Of a stretch of 33,482 bases of DNA, positions 31,002 to 33,482 are shown one piece after another (positions within the stretch are counted from its first letter, which is position 1; each line of letters opens with the position of its first letter). Where the stretch lies: assembly GCF_014650755.1 (NCBI RefSeq), contig NZ_BMVO01000038.1, forward strand, positions 1 to 33,482, given 5' to 3'. Under the pieces are notes generated by a model. That model ran no database searches and was not told the DNA's origin. It saw nothing but the letters and a program-made list of their open reading frames with translations. The stretch comes from Streptomyces chryseus (GTDB taxonomy: Bacteria; Actinomycetota; Actinomycetes; Streptomycetales; Streptomycetaceae). The position numbers and the translations under genes were made by a program.

Positions 31002-31822
31002 ATGACGGATCTGGTCGAACGGTTGGTGCCGGAGGAGTTGTGGGTGCTGTTCCGGCGGGTGGTGCCGCCGACGGTGGTGATACGTCCGCAGGGCGGGGGC
31101 CGCCGCCGGGCCGGTGACCGGGAGACTCTGGCCGCGATCATCTTCGTGGCGACGTCGGGCTGCACGTGGCGGCAGGTGCCGCCGGTGTTCGGCCCGGCCT
31201 GGCCCACGGTCTACCGGCGCTTCGCCCAGTGGAGCCGGGAACGCGTCTGGGCCCGGCTCTACCGCGTGATCCTCGACGAACTGGGAGCGCGGGGCGAGTT
31301 GGACTGGTCGCGGTGCGCGATCGACTCGGTCAGTCTGCGGGCGGCAAAAGGGGGCCTTTGACGGGACCGAATCCGACCGACCGTGGCAAGTTGGGATCGA
31401 AGATCCACCTGATCTGTGACCGGAACGGGCTTCCGCTGTCGCTGGGCATCTCCGGTGCGAACATGCACGACAGCCAGGGCCTGGAGCCGCTCGTGCGAGG
31501 TATCCCGCCGATCCGGTCCCGCCGCGGTCCCCGGCGCCGACGGCCGGCGAAACTGCACGCCGACAAGGGCTACGACTACGACCACCTGCGCCGATGGCTG
31601 CGCGAGCGGGGCATCCGCCCTCGCATCGCCCGCAAGGGCGTCGAGTCCTCGCAGCGACTAGGCCGGCATCGCTGGGTGGTCGAGAGAACCGTGTCCTGGC
31701 TGGCGGGCTGCCGCCGCCTCCACCGTCGCTACGAACGCAAGGCCGAACACTTCCTCGCTTTCGTCGGCATAGCCGCAATCCTCATCGGCTACCGCCGACT
31801 GGCAACCCTGCTCACGGCCTGA
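31002..31822 (+). CDS. IS5-family transposase made by -1 frameshifting
   Basis: Frame one runs 31002-31361 (MTDLVERLVPEELWVLFRRV, CTWRQVPPVFGPAWPTVYRR, CAIDSVSLRAAKGG with the first catalytic Asp). The second part is in the -1 frame and continues from the site AAAAGGGGG (31346-31354) as KRGPLTGPNPTDRGKLGSKI, LHADKGYDYDHLRRWL (second Asp) and HRWVVERTVSWLAGCRRLHR (Glu), ending at 31822. A slip of Lys-tRNA on A-AAA-G gives the expected family sequence RAAK-RG. Elements of this group are known to use programmed frameshifting. Both frames are otherwise open and full length (about 270 residues together), so the element may be active. Confidence 0.85.
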
Positions 31823-32168
31823 GCCGGTCCTGCTGCACATCGAAGCAGACCAGCCCCATGGACTCCGCCACCGCTGCCGCGTAGGCCGAGCCCTCTTCGG
31901 CCATGCTCCACCGCATGGGGAAATAGATCAGCGGACCGCTGGCCTCGCCGATCAGCGGGCCGGTCGACCAAGGAGAGGTGTCCTCCTCGTCCTCGGTGAG
32001 GTCGCACCACCGCTCAAGCAGCGCGGCCACGTAAGCCGCGATGCGTTCAGAGGGAGGCTCCTCCAGATCGCCATCGATGTAGCGGGCGTACAGGTCACTG
32101 AAGACCTGGCCGGCGGTCTTGTCATCCACCGGCCTCTCGCCTTCCCAGACAGCAAGGTCGTAACTCAT
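31812..32168 (-). CDS. Passenger gene inside the IS5 element, hypothetical protein
   Basis: A 118-residue acidic protein from ATG at 32168: MSYDLAVWEGERPVDDKTAG, QVFSDLYARYIDGDLEEPPS, ERIAAYVAALLERWCDLTED, GPLIGEASGPLIYFPMRWSM, AVAESMGLVCFDVQQDRLRP. I recognise it as a recurrent Streptomyces hypothetical family (opening M-S-Y-D-L-A-V-W-E-G, closing G-L-V-C-F-D-P/V-Q-x-x-R-L-R-P), often linked to immunity-like small proteins. The function is unproven. It lies inside both terminal repeats, points against the transposase, and overlaps its 3' end by 11 bases. The ribosome site is weak (AGGG three bases upstream). Its intactness implies recent capture or selection. Confidence 0.75.
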   Translation of the reverse strand: MSYDLAVWEGERPVDDKTAGQVFSDLYARYIDGDLEEPPSERIAAYVAALLERWCDLTEDEEDTSPWSTGPLIGEASGPLIYFPMRWSMAEEGSAYAAAVAESMGLVCFDVQQDRLRP

Positions 32169-32297
32169 GCCCTGGAGACTCCCACATCGCACCGGCACCC
32201 ACCTGGCCAGTCGACGGCACGAGCCGAGCCTAGACCAAAGGAAACGACGTCTAAGAGAGATGTCCCCACGGCATCCTTCATGCTGCAGGAGAGTCAC

Positions 32298-33428
32298 GTG
32301 CATAAACGCTTCGGAACCGTCGTGGCCACCGCCTCGGCCGCCGCGCTGACCGGTGGTCTACTGACGCTGGCTGCGGCTCCCTCCAGTGCTGCCTCCTCGA
32401 GGTACGCCGACGACTTCAATGGCGACGGGTTTCGCGATCACGCGGTATCTGCACCGGGTACCGAGGTCGGAGGGCATGGTGCGGCCGGAGCGGTAGTGAT
32501 CACCTACGGCTCGGCCGGCGGACTCCAGAGCGCCAAGACGCAGGTGGTCACTCAAAGTTCCAGCGGCGTTCCCGGTGCGTCCGAGAAGGACGACTACTTC
32601 GGTGCCGTCACGGCAGCAGGCGATTACAACAGTGACGGCTTTGCGGACCTGGCCGTCGGCGCACCCCACGAAGACACCACCGCCGGTCTGGGCTCGGGTG
32701 AGAACAGCGGGGCCGTCACCGTGCTGTGGGGCGGGAGCGGGGGTCTGTCCGGCGGCACTGCTCTGGAGATACCTGCGCTCGACTACCCGGCGGGCTTCGG
32801 AAAGGTGCTCACCGGCGGAGACTTCGACGGTGACGGCCGCCACGACCTCGCGGTCGGCCAGAGCCAGGACAACTACGTCTTCTTCTACCGCGGAGGAACA
32901 GCCAAGACCAGCCAGCTCGGTGGCCGCAACGGCTTCGAAGTCACGTCCATGACGAAAAGCTCCACCGGTATCGAGTCGCTGGCGTCGAGTGACGTCAATG
33001 GCGACGGCACTGACGACCTCGTGATCGGTGGTGACAACAATGACACCAAGGACTACTTCAAGCAGGCCCTCTACCTGTCCCCGCTCGAACCCGCCCGGCG
33101 GACGTACGCGGGCGACGTGTCGCACGGTGCCACGGCAGCTGTCGCAGACGTGGACGGCGACGGTTACGCCGATATCGTGACCGGCCATCCCCGCGACCCG
33201 CGTTCCTGGATGCCGGGCACCAGCCTCGGCGGCAACGTCACCCTGACCTACGGCACATCGAGTGGTCGTGACGCCTCTCGCCCTCCCGTGACGATCACCC
33301 AGGACACGGCCGGGATCCCCGGCGCCTCGGAGGCCGAGGACGGCTTCGGATCCGCAGTGGCGCTCGACGACATCGACGGGGACGGCAGGGCCGATCTGGC
33401 CGTGGGCGCACCCGCGGAGTCGATCTGA
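32298..33428 (+). CDS. Secreted FG-GAP repeat protein, probably 3'-truncated
   Basis: This 376-residue protein starts at GTG (AGGAGAG seven bases upstream) with a signal peptide (VHKRFGTVVATASAAALTGG, LLTLAAAPSSAASS). The mature part is a series of FG-GAP repeats with Ca-binding D-x-D/N-x-D-G loops: DDFNGDGFRDHAVSAPGT, GDYNSDGFADLAVGAPHE, GGDFDGDGRHDLAVGQSQ, SDVNGDGTDDLVIGGDN, ADVDGDGYADIVTGHPRD, DDIDGDGRADLAVGAPAE. Six blades are visible. A seven-blade propeller of about 450-480 residues is usual, and the protein stops within the sixth loop (APAESI). The sequence after the stop looks like an insertion-sequence edge, so truncation is likely. The start lies 46 bases from the IS5 right end. Likely an extracellular adhesin or integrin-like protein. 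Confidence 0.82.
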   Translation: MHKRFGTVVATASAAALTGGLLTLAAAPSSAASSRYADDFNGDGFRDHAVSAPGTEVGGHGAAGAVVITYGSAGGLQSAKTQVVTQSSSGVPGASEKDDYFGAVTAAGDYNSDGFADLAVGAPHEDTTAGLGSGENSGAVTVLWGGSGGLSGGTALEIPALDYPAGFGKVLTGGDFDGDGRHDLAVGQSQDNYVFFYRGGTAKTSQLGGRNGFEVTSMTKSSTGIESLASSDVNGDGTDDLVIGGDNNDTKDYFKQALYLSPLEPARRTYAGDVSHGATAAVADVDGDGYADIVTGHPRDPRSWMPGTSLGGNVTLTYGTSSGRDASRPPVTITQDTAGIPGASEAEDGFGSAVALDDIDGDGRADLAVGAPAESI

Positions 33429-33482
33429 GGTGACTCCTGTGGTGTGGACACACCTGACAATGGATCTTGATGGTCCAGGAAG
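33429..33482. other. Possible insertion-sequence edge
   Basis: GGTGACTCCTGTGGTGTGGA and the following bases have an inverted GTGTGGACACAC core and resemble the outer end of an IS3/IS481-type element. They begin immediately after the FG-GAP stop. The window ends before a transposase can be seen. Confidence 0.3.

Larger units (their letters stand above)
30961..32252. mobile_element. IS5-family element (IS427-like group) with a passenger gene
   Basis: Terminal inverted repeats are AGACGTCGTTTCCTTTGG at 30961-30978 and its exact complement at 32235-32252, giving a 1292-bp element. It holds a rightward transposase split by a frameshift site and a leftward gene (31812-32168) whose 3' end overlaps the transposase's. 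Flanks are CTATTA on the left and AAGAGA on the right. No clear target duplication beyond T/A bases is seen. The element is longer than usual for the group because of the extra gene. Confidence 0.85.

Noticed and set aside
1..33482. rRNA and tRNA genes
   Set aside because: No cloverleaf-like or rRNA-like conserved sequence was recognised on either strand by eye; a dedicated RNA search would be needed to exclude small ncRNAs.

Overview
The window is GC-rich actinobacterial DNA, almost certainly Streptomyces. The evidence is high third-position GC, GTG and TTG starts, GGAGG-type ribosome sites, long antisense shadow ORFs, and several families typical of Streptomyces chromosome arms and plasmids. 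Degraded insertion sequences, gene tails and plasmid-type genes alternate. This fits a subtelomeric arm, a linear plasmid or an integrated plasmid better than core chromosome. No rRNA, tRNA or CRISPR array was seen.

Region 1 (1-12.2 kb) is a patchwork. It holds a small secreted protein with a strong terminator, a deazaflavin-nitroreductase/hemerythrin fusion, a zinc-ribbon protein, two secreted proteins and a DUF6959-like protein. These are mixed with dead transposase genes of the ISAs1-like, IS110, IS701-like, IS4 and ISL3 families. The 5' part of a group II intron abuts the broken IS4 gene.

Region 2 (12.2-22.4 kb) holds a TmrB-like P-loop protein, a DUF3626 protein, a run of small hypothetical genes, a toxin-antitoxin-like gene pair and a PhoD-type alkaline phosphatase. 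It also holds most of a series of broken 3' ends of helicase genes with helicase-associated (HA) repeats: tails at about 0.5, 16.2, 17.5-18.1 and 20.6-21.8 kb, plus a 3'-flank relic at 14.7 kb. Most are followed by a hairpin. HA-type helicases are typical of Streptomyces chromosome ends and linear plasmids.

Region 3 (22.4-29 kb) looks like a plasmid-maintenance module. It has a replication-relaxation family protein, a DUF6415-like protein, several plasmid-type hypothetical proteins and two hypothetical genes that each follow a DnaA-box-like CTGTCCACAGG. Downstream lies an approximately 0.85 kb non-coding array of GTGCGCAC palindromes, five CAAGG iterons spaced 31-33 bp, a 95-bp tandem unit and a 20-bp perfect inverted repeat. 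I infer a replication origin or partition site, and this is the strongest candidate for something undescribed.

Region 4 (29-33.5 kb) holds a secreted S41-family peptidase between two IS5-type tails, then an apparently complete IS5-family element (30961-32252). That element carries a passenger gene convergent with its transposase. The last gene is an FG-GAP repeat protein that ends abruptly at what may be another insertion-sequence edge.
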